NCBI RefSeq assembly: GCF_001028625.1
Contig: NZ_CP011805.1
Coordinates: 372,001-436,000 of the forward strand
Source: Pelagerythrobacter marensis
GTDB taxonomy: Bacteria; Pseudomonadota; Alphaproteobacteria; Sphingomonadales; Sphingomonadaceae
Direction of reading: 5' to 3'
Length of the DNA: 64,000 bases
Numbering within the stretch: the first letter of the stretch is position 1; every line of letters begins with the position of its first letter. A model generated the notes under the pieces. It was not told the DNA's origin. It saw nothing but the letters and a program-made list of their open reading frames with translations, and did not search any database. A program made the translations under genes and the position numbers. Positions 33,911-42,753 of this stretch are shown here, piece after piece.

Positions 33911-35440
33911 TCACTTCAGGCTAAAGCCGGGAGCTGCATTTCCACGGTCGCGCCGCTGGGACCCCGCCGAACCCGGAAGCACTGCCTGCGGATCGATACG
34001 CGACACCTCCGGTTGAGGCGCATCGCGATCGACAGTCGTGGGGGCAGGCCTGCGTTCTCCGCTCACCCCGGCGTTTTCCTGGAACCCGAACAGGCCGGCG
34101 GCCTCATTGGGGGCGTGGAAGCCGTCGGTCGGCAAGCGGATGTCCTTGGCGTCGACCGGAGTCACCAGGTATGGTGTCACGACGATGACCAGCTCGGTCT
34201 CGCCCTTGCGGAACTGACGCGAGCGGAACAGGTTGCCGAGGATCGGCACGTCGCCAATGCCAGGTGCCTTGTCGATCGTGCTCTGGGCATTGTTGCTCAT
34301 CAGACCGGCAATCATGAAGCTCTGGCCCGATCCCAGTTCGACCGTCGTTTCCGCGCGGCGGATCGTCAGCGCCGGGATCTGGAAGCCTTCCAGCGTCACC
34401 GCGCCCTGGCTCGACAGCTCGGACACCTCTGGCCGCACGCGGATGGAAATCCGGCCATTGGCCAGAACCGTCGGCGTGTAGGCCAGGCTCACGCCGAACT
34501 TGCGGTACTCCACCGACGTGGTGCCAAGGCCCTGGCTGATCGGAATGGGAAATTCCCCGCCGGCAAGAAAATCGGCCGTCTCGCCCGACAGTGCGGTAAG
34601 GTTCGGTTGCGACAGGGTGGTCAGCAGACCGTTGCGTTCCGCAAGGTCGAGAGCGCCGGCCAGATCGAGGCCGAGAAACTTGCCGAACCCCGAAAGCGTC
34701 GTCCCGCCTTCGATCCCCGTCACCACGGTCGTGCCTTCGGTCGCCTCGGTCACGCCGGAGAAAACGCCGCCGCCGGGGGCGTACTGCGGGAACGGCGAAC
34801 GACCGGTAGCGACGCCAAACTTGAACCCGCTCGACCCGTCGAACGATGCCAGATTGGCACCAATGGCCCGCACCAGCGATCGACTGACTTCGGCGAACCG
34901 GACTTGCAGGTTGACCTGAAGCGGCGTCGCCATCTTCAGCCGGCTGATGACGTTCATTTCGTCGCCGACGAATGCCTGAACCAGGCGTTCCGCTTCGGCC
35001 GCATCTTCAGGGGCTGCTACAGTGCCGGTAAGCAGCACGGTATTGGCACCCATCGTCGCGACGGAGATCTGCGCTTCGGGCATTGCCAGGGTCAGCATCT
35101 GCGGGATGCTGTCGATGTTCGAACCCACCCGGACATTTGCCGACCAGATGATGTCGCCCGCTGCGTTGCTGGCGTAGATCGTCGTCTCGCCGCCTGCCTT
35201 GCCGAAGACATAGAGCTGACGCTGCGATTTGACCTGCACGTCAGCCACCGATTCATTGGCCACGAAAATGTCGGCCATCGATCCGGGGACATTGATCAAT
35301 TCGCCCCGACCGATCGACAGAACGATGTTCTGGGTCGGCCTGGCGACTGTCTGGGCGCTGGCAGCGGGGGCGTGCAATGCACCAAGCGGTGCCAGCGTTA
35401 CCCCTGCGCACAGTGCGGCTGCGAGAAGGCGGCGTTCCAT
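33911..35440 (-). CDS. cpaC: Tad pilus outer membrane secretin CpaC/RcpA
   Basis: The 509-residue protein has a signal peptide (cleavage near ASAQT), an N-terminal pilus-secretin domain (about 40-110, LSIGRGELINVPGSMADIFVANE), a BON-like segment (VLLTGTVAAPEDAAEAERL) and the secretin domain (about 210-430), closing with GNLFRSRQFRKGETELVIVVTPYLVTP. It forms the outer-membrane pore for the Flp fibre. A low-complexity C-terminal tail of about 70 residues follows. Confidence 0.95.
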   Translation of the reverse strand: MERRLLAAALCAGVTLAPLGALHAPAASAQTVARPTQNIVLSIGRGELINVPGSMADIFVANESVADVQVKSQRQLYVFGKAGGETTIYASNAAGDIIWSANVRVGSNIDSIPQMLTLAMPEAQISVATMGANTVLLTGTVAAPEDAAEAERLVQAFVGDEMNVISRLKMATPLQVNLQVRFAEVSRSLVRAIGANLASFDGSSGFKFGVATGRSPFPQYAPGGGVFSGVTEATEGTTVVTGIEGGTTLSGFGKFLGLDLAGALDLAERNGLLTTLSQPNLTALSGETADFLAGGEFPIPISQGLGTTSVEYRKFGVSLAYTPTVLANGRISIRVRPEVSELSSQGAVTLEGFQIPALTIRRAETTVELGSGQSFMIAGLMSNNAQSTIDKAPGIGDVPILGNLFRSRQFRKGETELVIVVTPYLVTPVDAKDIRLPTDGFHAPNEAAGLFGFQENAGVSGERRPAPTTVDRDAPQPEVSRIDPQAVLPGSAGSQRRDRGNAAPGFSLK

Positions 35441-35505
35441 AGGTTTGCCTTTCGATTGCCCGCCGCGCTCGCGGCAGGGGGAATGTGTGCGATTCAGGCG
35501 CATGT

Positions 35506-36522
35506 TCATTTCTTCCCGACCGGAACTTCGACGGTGTCCTTGCCGCGCGTCACCCGAACGACGGGGCCGCTGGGGGCAGGGGCATTGGTGGAATAGCTGT
35601 CGCTGGAACCGCGAGGCGCAGGCGCTGTGCTGGGCGCGCTGGACCGGGTTGCCGGCATGCTCGAGCGCTGGAAGCGCGACACATCGCCGCCGGTCACGAA
35701 GCTGGCGCCCTGGTCGATCGGCCGCGCCATTGCTTCGCGCAGCAGCTTCTCTTCCTGTTCGGGGGTGGCGTCGTCCGGCACCTTGATGTCGCCGGCTGCG
35801 ATCGCACGTTCGAGTTCGGACTGGCTGTCGGCGATGGCGCGCAGCGACAGGCTCAGCGTTCCGATGGTCTGTGCAACGGCGACTTTCTCGGCAATCTTCG
35901 GCGTCACTTCCAGCGTGACCGTGCGGAAGGCGCGCACCACCGTCTTGCCGTCGACCGTATCCTGGGTCGTCGACTGATCGGTTGCGAGAACCCGCAGGTT
36001 GCGCAGGATGGTTTCGGAGGCTTTCAGCGACTGGCCGTCTTCGCCCTTCACCGCCTGGGTCAGCACGAGGTCCACCCGGTCGCCCGGGAAGACAAAGCCG
36101 GCAACGCCGGTCTTGGCCGAAACCGGCACCGTCACGGCCCGCATCCCCGGACCCAGCGCGGCGGCGAGGAAGCCGCTGTCGCCGGGGCTGACGAGCGAGC
36201 CTTGCGTTACCGGCTCACCCGCAGTGATGGGATGGCGCACGACAGTCCCGAGCAATTCGGACATGTCCGATTCGCCATCGAGAAAGTAGGCGTCCTGCAC
36301 CAGCTCTTCGGGCCACATCTGGAAGCCGAGCGCATCGGCGGTAATGATCGTGCCCGTCGGCAACGCACGCTGCGCGACGAGCACTTTGGGTCCTTGCGGA
36401 ACCGGCGCCGCCGCCTCGGCACGCGGCGCGGAGGCCCCGGCAAACATGCTGCGGGCCGCAAGTGCCGTGGCGATCGCGATCACCAGCGCACCGAGCAGCA
36501 GAACCAGCTTCTTCCTGTCCAT
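35506..36522 (-). CDS. cpaB: Tad pilus assembly protein CpaB/RcpC
   Basis: The 338-residue protein has one N-terminal membrane helix (about 5-27), a SAF domain (about 45-105, VLVAQRALPTGTIITADAL) and a following RcpC domain (VTVPVSAKTGVAGFVFPGDRVDLVLTQ). It links the secretin to the inner membrane complex or to peptidoglycan. The C-terminal 60 residues are Ser/Pro-rich and probably disordered. A gap of 86 bases separates it from cpaA. Confidence 0.94.
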   Translation of the reverse strand: MDRKKLVLLLGALVIAIATALAARSMFAGASAPRAEAAAPVPQGPKVLVAQRALPTGTIITADALGFQMWPEELVQDAYFLDGESDMSELLGTVVRHPITAGEPVTQGSLVSPGDSGFLAAALGPGMRAVTVPVSAKTGVAGFVFPGDRVDLVLTQAVKGEDGQSLKASETILRNLRVLATDQSTTQDTVDGKTVVRAFRTVTLEVTPKIAEKVAVAQTIGTLSLSLRAIADSQSELERAIAAGDIKVPDDATPEQEEKLLREAMARPIDQGASFVTGGDVSRFQRSSMPATRSSAPSTAPAPRGSSDSYSTNAPAPSGPVVRVTRGKDTVEVPVGKK

Positions 36523-36608
36523 GGCTTAACAAGCCCCCTCGTATTGCCCGCGACCGATGCGAGCGGATATGGTTTCCGGCTCTAGAGGCCGACTGGTTAA
36601 AATCGGGT

Positions 36609-37100
36609 TCACCCCGAAATTGGCGGGATTCCGGCAGATGGCAGATAATGGGTGCAAAGAACCCACAGACCGCCGAACGAAATTGCGACGCCGTAAGGCA
36701 CGGCAAGCCGGTCGCGCTGGCGTCGCATGACGTGCCAGGCGCCCAGCACCACAGTCAGCAAACCGCCGGCCAGAGCCATCACGATCAGCAGCTGCATGAA
36801 GATGCCCGGCTCGATCCACAGCGCGAGCGCGGTCAGCAGCTTGACGTCGCCGCCACCCATCCACCCCAGTGCGAACAGCCCGGCGAGCACGCCGAACACG
36901 GCGAGCGCAACGCCCAGTTGCATGGCCATGTCGGGCCAGAGCGAGACGCCGCTGGCCCACCAGAAAAGCGGTGCACCCAGCGCGATGGAAAGCGTCAGCC
37001 AATTGTCGATCTGGCGCCGCCGGATATCGGTGAACGCGGCAATGACCAGTGCGATTGCCAAGCCTGCGAGCAGTACGTAGTGGAATTGGCCTTCCGGCAT
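36609..37100 (-). CDS. cpaA: Prepilin peptidase CpaA/TadV
   Basis: The 163-residue multi-pass membrane protein has both catalytic aspartates of type IV prepilin peptidases: D25 (AAFTDIRRRQIDNW) and D85 in the GGGDVKLL motif. It removes the leader of Flp pilins and pseudopilins. It is the first gene of the locus and is divergent from an alpha/beta hydrolase gene only 43 bases away. No flp pilin gene is next to it. Confidence 0.94.
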   Translation of the reverse strand: MPEGQFHYVLLAGLAIALVIAAFTDIRRRQIDNWLTLSIALGAPLFWWASGVSLWPDMAMQLGVALAVFGVLAGLFALGWMGGGDVKLLTALALWIEPGIFMQLLIVMALAGGLLTVVLGAWHVMRRQRDRLAVPYGVAISFGGLWVLCTHYLPSAGIPPISG

Positions 37101-37143
37101 CGGAACCCCCGAATTTCCCCCTGGGGCTTCGATATTAAAGTTA

Positions 37144-38172
37144 ATGGCTTACCAAACGGTAACCACGTCCAGGAGAGCGGACATCAGTTCCACCGAGCAA
37201 TCCCAGCCGGACCCCGGCCGGATCGATCGCCGGGCGATTCCTTCGCATGCGGTGGAAAGCAGCTGGGAGACACCGGACGCGCACCCCATTCGCCGGATCG
37301 ACTGGCCCGGTGCCGGCGAGACACCGCGCGGATCGATCCTGTTCCTGCCCGGGCGCGGCGACTGTTACGAAAAGTATCTGGAATCGCTGGAGCAATGGCA
37401 TCGCGCGGGATGGCGCGTGACCGCCTCTGACTGGCGCGGACAGGCGGGTTCCGGCCGGCTGGGCAACGATCGGGTGACGGGTCACATCGACGATTTTGCC
37501 CTGTGGGTCGATGACGTCGCGCATCTTTGGCAGAGCTGGAAGGCGCAGACCCCGGCGCCCCACATCCTGATGGGCCATTCGATGGGCGGGCATCTGGTTC
37601 TGCGCGCAATGGCCGAACAGCGGGTCGATCCCGACGCTGCGGTCCTGTCCGCTCCGATGCTCGGCTTTTACGGCAGCGTTCTGCCGGTTAGCTGGATGCA
37701 CCGTATCGCCGATACGATGAAGCGTTTCGGCGACCCTGCCCGCCCTGCATGGAAATGGAGCGAAAAACCGGGGGAAGTGCCCGTCACGCGGATCAATCTG
37801 CTGACCCATGACGAGGAGCGATATCAGGACGAGCTGTGGTGGCGGGAGAACCGGCCGGAGCTGGTCATGGGGCCGGGCAGCTGGGGATGGGTGGAGCGCG
37901 CCTACGAATCGATGCGGTCGCTCGACCGGCCGGATGTCCTGGAAGCTATTCGCGTGCCCATTCTCCTTCTCGGAACCTCCAACGACAAGCTGGTCGACAT
38001 GATTGCGATCGAAGCGGCTGCACGCCGGCTGCCGGCGGGGGAACTGCTGAAGTTCGGCGACGAAGCACGGCACGAGATTCTGCGCGAAGTCGATCCGGTG
38101 CGCGATCGGGCGATGGCCGCTATCGCGAGCTTCCTCGATCGCGCAGCCGGTTCCGGTCAAGATGAAGGATAG
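37144..38172 (+). CDS. Alpha/beta hydrolase (lysophospholipase L2-like)
   Basis: The 342-residue protein has an alpha/beta-hydrolase core: LFLPGRGDCYEKY (oxyanion region), the nucleophile elbow GHSMGG with S146, a likely acid at D281 (GTSNDKLV) and H310 (EARHEIL). The WRGQAGSGR motif is typical of monoacylglycerol lipase or PldB-like enzymes. Substrate specificity is open. The ATG at 37144 has no good ribosome site; AGGAGAGCGGAC lies 30 bases inside the frame but no usual start follows it, so the N terminus is uncertain. The 3' end overlaps the next gene by 11 bases. Confidence 0.85.
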   Translation: MAYQTVTTSRRADISSTEQSQPDPGRIDRRAIPSHAVESSWETPDAHPIRRIDWPGAGETPRGSILFLPGRGDCYEKYLESLEQWHRAGWRVTASDWRGQAGSGRLGNDRVTGHIDDFALWVDDVAHLWQSWKAQTPAPHILMGHSMGGHLVLRAMAEQRVDPDAAVLSAPMLGFYGSVLPVSWMHRIADTMKRFGDPARPAWKWSEKPGEVPVTRINLLTHDEERYQDELWWRENRPELVMGPGSWGWVERAYESMRSLDRPDVLEAIRVPILLLGTSNDKLVDMIAIEAAARRLPAGELLKFGDEARHEILREVDPVRDRAMAAIASFLDRAAGSGQDEG

Positions 38173-39277
38173 CTGGGGTTTGGCGGAGCAGTTCGATATT
38201 GCCGTGATCGGCGCCGGCATGGCCGGGGCAAGCCTCGCCGCCGAGCTGGCTCCCCACGCCCGGGTTCTGATGCTGGAGGGTGAAGACCGTCCCGGCTATC
38301 ACGCAACCGGGCGATCGGCTGCATTCTGGGAAGAATGTTACGGCGGGCAGGGCATCGTCCCTCTCACGCTCGCATCCGGGCCCTATCTGCGAGAGAACGG
38401 CTTCCTCGCCCCGCGCGGCGCGCTGTATATCGGAACGACCGGAGACACTGCGGCGCTGGATGCGTTTATGGAGCGTTTCACCGATAGCGGCGCCACGCTG
38501 GAGCGGCTCGACAGGTCGCGGCTGGAAGCGCTCGTTCCCGGGCTCCACCCCGAATGGGTAGAGGGGATTTGGGAAGAAGCATGTGCCGATATCGACGTGG
38601 CCGGCCTTCACGCTCACTATCTCGCCGCGTTCAGCAAGGCCGGCGGGCAGCTAGAAGTCCGCTCTCGCGTCACGGAAGCGGCACGAGGTGCTGCCGGATG
38701 GTCGATCGCGACCGAACGCGGGGACCGGTTCGGAGCGGCGATCCTGGTCAACGCGGCAGGTGCATGGGCGGACGAGGTTGCGGCACTGGCGGACATCGCC
38801 CCGCTCGGCATTTCACCGCTACAGCGCACGGTCGCGCAATTGCGGGTCGACCCGCCGGTGGCAGAAGACCTCCCGCTGGTTCTGGATATTTCGGGGGCTT
38901 TCTACTTCAAGCCGGAGAGCGGGCGGCTCTGGCTCAGCCCGCAGGATGAAACACCCTCACCGCCCTGCGACACGGCGGCCGACGAATTGCCTGTGGCCCA
39001 GGCGATCGCCAGTCTGGAAAGCGTGGTCGACTGGCGGATCCAGGCTGTCGAACGCAAGTGGGCCGGGTTGCGAAGTTTTGCCCCCGATCGCCGGCCGATC
39101 TATGGCTTCGACCCGGCAGACGACGCCTTCTTCTGGTTCGCCGGACAGGGCGGGTTCGGCATCCAGACCTCGCCCGCGGCGGCGCGATTGGGGGCGCAAC
39201 TGCTGCTCGGGCATGAGCGCGATGCCATGACCGCCACGCTCGATACGAAACTTTACGCGCCCGGCCGATTTTCCTGA
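38162..39277 (+). CDS. FAD-dependent oxidoreductase (D-amino acid dehydrogenase/DauA-like)
   Basis: The 371-residue protein opens with a dinucleotide fold (VIGAGMAGASLAAELAP, about 15-31) and GYHATGRSAAFWEECYGG, which resembles D-arginine dehydrogenase-like DAO family members. The C-terminal KWAGLRSFAPDRRPIYGFDP and FAGQGGFGIQTSPAAARL segments complete the FAD site. It probably oxidises an amino acid or amine; the substrate cannot be read. It overlaps the upstream hydrolase gene by 11 bases and is likely co-transcribed with it. Confidence 0.87.
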   Translation: MKDSWGLAEQFDIAVIGAGMAGASLAAELAPHARVLMLEGEDRPGYHATGRSAAFWEECYGGQGIVPLTLASGPYLRENGFLAPRGALYIGTTGDTAALDAFMERFTDSGATLERLDRSRLEALVPGLHPEWVEGIWEEACADIDVAGLHAHYLAAFSKAGGQLEVRSRVTEAARGAAGWSIATERGDRFGAAILVNAAGAWADEVAALADIAPLGISPLQRTVAQLRVDPPVAEDLPLVLDISGAFYFKPESGRLWLSPQDETPSPPCDTAADELPVAQAIASLESVVDWRIQAVERKWAGLRSFAPDRRPIYGFDPADDAFFWFAGQGGFGIQTSPAAARLGAQLLLGHERDAMTATLDTKLYAPGRFS

Positions 39278-39352
39278 TCGGACGCGGCTGGCAATCGGAC
39301 TGACATTTGTTAGGGTGCCCCCGGTTTTCACCTTCCGGGAGGAGTTTTCACG

Positions 39353-39529
39353 ATGGCTCACCACTTCAAGATCAAGAAGAACAAGGCCGGCGAATTCGTC
39401 GCCTACTTCATGTACAATTCGGAACCGATTTTCTGGACCGAAGGCTATTCGAGCAAGGCCAGCGCCAAGAATGCGATCGAATCGGTCAAGACGAACGGCC
39501 CCGACGCGGAAACTGTCGACGAAAGCTGA
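39353..39529 (+). CDS. YegP family (UPF0339/DUF1508) small protein
   Basis: A 58-residue protein, too short for most ORF callers with a length cut. It begins MAHHFKIKKNKAGEFVAYFM and continues YNSEPIFWTEGYSSKASAKNAIESVKTN, the single-repeat DUF1508 pattern. GGGAGGAG precedes the ATG by about 8 bases. The role of this family is not settled. A palindromic terminator follows directly. Confidence 0.88.
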   Translation: MAHHFKIKKNKAGEFVAYFMYNSEPIFWTEGYSSKASAKNAIESVKTNGPDAETVDES

Positions 39530-39535
39530 TCCCCT

Positions 39536-39555
39536 GGCGGGCTAGCCCGCCTTTT
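39536..39555 (+). terminator. Palindromic terminator between the yegP-like gene and rnhA
   Basis: The 16-base perfect palindrome GGCGGGCTAGCCCGCC (39536-39551) is followed by TTTT on the plus strand. It overlaps the last codons of rnhA, which ends at 39542 on the other strand. Confidence 0.72.
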
Positions 39556-39997
39556 CACGAGCGATACGGTCCGCCTCGTCACTGGCGAGGCGGTCCACTC
39601 GTTCGTTTTCAGGATGGCCGTTGTGGCCTTTCACCCAGCGCCAGGTCATCTCGTGGCGCGCCGCGGCGTCGATCAGTTCGTGCCACAGATCGGCGTTGCG
39701 AACGGGCTTCTTGCTAGCGTTCGTCCACCCTCGGCGCTGCCACCCGGCAACCCATTTCGTGATGCCGTCGAGCACGTACTTGCTGTCGGAATAGAGCGTC
39801 ACGCGGCAAGGCTCGGTCAACGCGTCGAGCCCGCGTATGGCGGCGGTCAATTCCATCCGGTTGTTGGTCGTGTCGCTTTCGGCGCCGGCCAGTTCCTTCT
39901 CGTGCCGGCCCAGACGCAACAACGCCGCCCAGCCTCCGGGGCCGGGGTTGCCCTTGCACGCGCCGTCGGTGAAAATTTCGACCTGCTTCATATCCAT
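39542..39997 (-). CDS. rnhA: Ribonuclease HI
   Basis: The 151-residue protein has the four catalytic carboxylates of RNase HI: D11 (FTDGACKGNPGPGGW), E49 (NNRMELTAAI), D71 (LYSDSKYVLDGI) and D135 (NERVDRLA), plus H125 (KGHNGHPENE). It cleaves RNA in RNA-DNA hybrids. It is the last of a three-gene set ispH-thrB-rnhA, an order often seen in alphaproteobacteria. Confidence 0.97.
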   Translation of the reverse strand: MDMKQVEIFTDGACKGNPGPGGWAALLRLGRHEKELAGAESDTTNNRMELTAAIRGLDALTEPCRVTLYSDSKYVLDGITKWVAGWQRRGWTNASKKPVRNADLWHELIDAAARHEMTWRWVKGHNGHPENERVDRLASDEADRIAREKAG

Positions 39998-40011
39998 TGC
40001 CTGTTGCCGCC

Positions 40012-40977
40012 TTATGTCGCCGGGGCAAAGGGCGCGTCGCCCGCTTCGGCATAAAATTCCAGCCGGCGCGCAAAATCCATCGGGTCCTTGCGTGTGACCA
40101 AGGCATCATCCGGGGTGTGAAGCCAGTCGAACGCACGCGTGGCGGCGAATCGCATTGCGGCGCCGCGCGCCAGCAAGGGCAGGGCCGCGCGTTCCGCAGG
40201 TGAAAGCGGCCGCGCGCTTTCGTATCCTGCGATCAGGGCGCTGCCCACATCCTGGCGATAGTGCGCACCGGAAGCATCGAAGGACCAGGCTGCGTGAGTG
40301 ACGGCCACATCGTAGGCGGCAAAATCGTTGCAGGCGAAATAGAAATCGATCAATCCGCCCACCCGGTCGCCCAGCATCAGGACATTGTCGGGAAACAGGT
40401 CGGCGTGAATCACGGTTCGAGGCAAATCTTCCGGCCAATGTTCCAGCAAGTCGGGCATATGCCGGTCGATCAGGCCCGAAAGGCGCGGATCGATGCTGGT
40501 GAGGTCCTGACCGCAACGGCCGAACAGATCCCGCCAGTCACGCGGCCGCAAATCGTTGCTGCGCGAACCCGGGTAATCGGCCGATGCGTGATGCAGTTCC
40601 GCCAGTGCGGCACCAACGGCATGGGCCTGTCCCGGCGTTGGCCGGTCGACCGATACGCCGGGAAGGAACTCGATCAGCGCGATGGCCTTGCCATCATAGT
40701 CCCGCCAGCCGCGCCCCTCGCGATCATGGATCGTTCGTGGGACCGGGCACCCCGCGGCGGAAAGATGGTCGAGAAGCCCGAGGAAGAAGGGCAGATCGTC
40801 CAGCTCGATCCGCCGTTCGTACATCGTCAGGATATAGCGCGCGCGATCTGTTTCGATCAGCCAGTTGCTGTTGGAAACACCTTCAGCGATACCTTTGGCG
40901 GAAACGAGCGTACCGACATCGTAATGGGAGATGAGATCGGCGAGATCTTCGGCACCCAGGTGTGTGTAAACCGCCAT
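40012..40977 (-). CDS. thrB: Homoserine kinase (ThrB, APH-fold type)
   Basis: From the ATG at 40977 the protein has 321 residues. It belongs to the aminoglycoside-phosphotransferase-fold ThrB type: SNSNWLIETDRARYILTMYERR near the N terminus, and the catalytic/metal motif HADLFPDNVL with LIDFYFACNDF. It phosphorylates homoserine for threonine synthesis. The in-frame upstream extension overlaps ispH and is not used. It lies seven bases after ispH and 14 bases before rnhA. Confidence 0.93.
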   Translation of the reverse strand: MAVYTHLGAEDLADLISHYDVGTLVSAKGIAEGVSNSNWLIETDRARYILTMYERRIELDDLPFFLGLLDHLSAAGCPVPRTIHDREGRGWRDYDGKAIALIEFLPGVSVDRPTPGQAHAVGAALAELHHASADYPGSRSNDLRPRDWRDLFGRCGQDLTSIDPRLSGLIDRHMPDLLEHWPEDLPRTVIHADLFPDNVLMLGDRVGGLIDFYFACNDFAAYDVAVTHAAWSFDASGAHYRQDVGSALIAGYESARPLSPAERAALPLLARGAAMRFAATRAFDWLHTPDDALVTRKDPMDFARRLEFYAEAGDAPFAPAT

Positions 40978-40984
40978 CGAAGGC

Positions 40985-41959
40985 TCAGTCCGCCAGTTGC
41001 CGTGGCAGTTTGAACACCATCTTCTCTTCGGCGGTAACCTGCGTGTGTTCTTCCACACTGCGCCATTGGGCAAGTTGGTCCACGACTTCGCGAACGAGCG
41101 TTTCCGGTGCTGAGGCACCTGCCGTCAGGCCGACCGTGCCCACGCCATCCAGCCATTCGGGCCGAATGTCGCTGGCGCGCTGGATCAGCTTCGCATCGGT
41201 GCCGCATCGCTCGGCCACTTCGACGAGCCGGAGCGAGTTCGACGAATTGGGCGCCCCGATCACCAGCACCAGATCGCTGCTCGGCGCTATGGCCTTGACG
41301 GAGGCCTGACGGTTGGAGGTGGCGTAGCAGATGTCTTCCGCCCGGGGGCCAACGATGCTCGGATAGCGATCCTTGAGCGCGGCGACGATGCTGCGCGTAT
41401 CCTCGACCGAAAGAGTGGTCTGCGTCAGATAGGCCAGCGGTTCGTCCTGCGAGAAGCCCAGGGTCTCCACGTCGTCCAGCGTTTCAACCAACGTCATCGT
41501 GCCTGCGGGGACCTGCCCCATCGTGCCGATGACTTCCGGATGCCCCTTGTGCCCGATGAAGACGATATGCCGGCCCGCCTCGATCTGGCGTTCGGCCTGG
41601 CGGTGGACTTTGCTGACCAGCGGGCAGGTCGCGTCCAGATAATCGAGCCCGCGCCGTTCGGCTTCCGCCGGCACGGCCTTGGGCACGCCGTGCGCGCTGA
41701 ACACCACCGGCGCGCCATCGGGCACTGCGTCCAGTTCTTCCACGAACACCGCGCCTTTGGCCTTCAGACTGTCGACGACATAGCGGTTGTGAACGATCTC
41801 GTGCCGCACATAGACGGGCGGGCCATAGCGATCGAGGGCGCGTTCCACGATCTCGATCGCCCGGTCCACGCCGGCGCAAAATCCGCGTGGCGCGGCGATC
41901 AGCAGGGTCAGCGCAGGGCGCTGGTCCGCGTGTGCGGGTGGCTGCAATGGGGCATTCAT
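40985..41959 (-). CDS. ispH: 4-hydroxy-3-methylbut-2-enyl diphosphate reductase
   Basis: The 324-residue protein has the three iron-sulphur cysteines of IspH: C28 (PRGFCAGVDRAI), C112 (DATCPLVSKVH) and C211 (DICYATSNRQ). VRHEIVHNRYVVDSL and GHKGHPEVIGTMGQ are further signatures. It carries out the last step of the MEP isoprenoid pathway. It heads the ispH-thrB-rnhA operon. Confidence 0.97.
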   Translation of the reverse strand: MNAPLQPPAHADQRPALTLLIAAPRGFCAGVDRAIEIVERALDRYGPPVYVRHEIVHNRYVVDSLKAKGAVFVEELDAVPDGAPVVFSAHGVPKAVPAEAERRGLDYLDATCPLVSKVHRQAERQIEAGRHIVFIGHKGHPEVIGTMGQVPAGTMTLVETLDDVETLGFSQDEPLAYLTQTTLSVEDTRSIVAALKDRYPSIVGPRAEDICYATSNRQASVKAIAPSSDLVLVIGAPNSSNSLRLVEVAERCGTDAKLIQRASDIRPEWLDGVGTVGLTAGASAPETLVREVVDQLAQWRSVEEHTQVTAEEKMVFKLPRQLAD

Positions 41960-42029
41960 GTCCGCGCCTCTAGCGCTTTGCCGCTCGCGCCGCTAGGGCG
42001 GCCTCAATGGAATTCGAAGGAAGCCTTGC

Positions 42030-42683
42030 ATGATCCCGAGCCGCCGCGCCCTTGCCCCCGTCGCTCTTGCCGCAGCACTGGCGGCCTGTGCGGGGGAGGG
42101 TGATCTCGTCATCGACCAGGGGGTGGGTATCACCGCCGTCCGCACGCCGTGCCCCGCAGTCGGCGTTCCCGACTATACCGGCGACATCACCACTTTCCGT
42201 GCACCGGGCAGCCGCGCGGCCACCGATGTCGATGTCACCGCCTCCATCACGAATCTTCGTTCGAGCTGCAACGAGCAGGGGGCGGAGCGGATTTATGCCG
42301 AGGCGACGTTCGACGTTCTCGCCCGGCGTAGCGACACGCGCGAGGCACGCCGGGTCGAACTGCCCTATTTCGCAACGGTTCTGCGCGGCGGTTCTGCGGT
42401 CCAGTCGAAGCGGCTGGGCACCGTGGTGATAGATTTCGCCGCGGGGCAGGAACGCGCGCAGGGGCGCGGCGTGGCCGGCGCTTTCGTCGATCGCGGCGCG
42501 GCGACATTGCCCGAGGATATTCGCGAACGGATCACCCGTCGCCGCCGGGCAGGCGATCCCGATGCCGCGCTCGATCCTCTGGCGAACCCGGAAGTGCGTG
42601 CCGCGCTGAATCGCGCCACGTTCGAATTGCTCGTCGGCTTCCAGCTTACAGAGGAACAGCTGGCGTATAACGCCACTCGCTGA
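42030..42683 (+). CDS. Hypothetical lipoprotein
   Basis: The 217-residue protein has a basic start and a signal ending in a lipobox (AALAAC, Cys20). The mature part has DYTGDITTFRAPGSRAATDVDVTASITNLRSSC and LPYFATVLRGGSAVQSKR, a beta-rich pattern with two further cysteines; similar proteins are annotated as hypothetical in sphingomonads. It starts 70 bases upstream of argS on the same strand and is divergent from ispH. No enzymatic motif is visible. Confidence 0.8.
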   Translation: MIPSRRALAPVALAAALAACAGEGDLVIDQGVGITAVRTPCPAVGVPDYTGDITTFRAPGSRAATDVDVTASITNLRSSCNEQGAERIYAEATFDVLARRSDTREARRVELPYFATVLRGGSAVQSKRLGTVVIDFAAGQERAQGRGVAGAFVDRGAATLPEDIRERITRRRRAGDPDAALDPLANPEVRAALNRATFELLVGFQLTEEQLAYNATR

Positions 42684-42753
42684 ACCCGGCGCGGCCTGCG
42701 ACAGGGGCGGCGTATGCTTGCGCTTTGTCCCATTTCGTCTAACCGCCCCGGCC

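Noticed and set aside
37149..37162. TTACC-N4-GGTAA dyad at the start of the alpha/beta hydrolase gene
   Set aside because: Arms of only five bases inside the coding start; likely by chance, although it keeps the hydrolase start uncertain.
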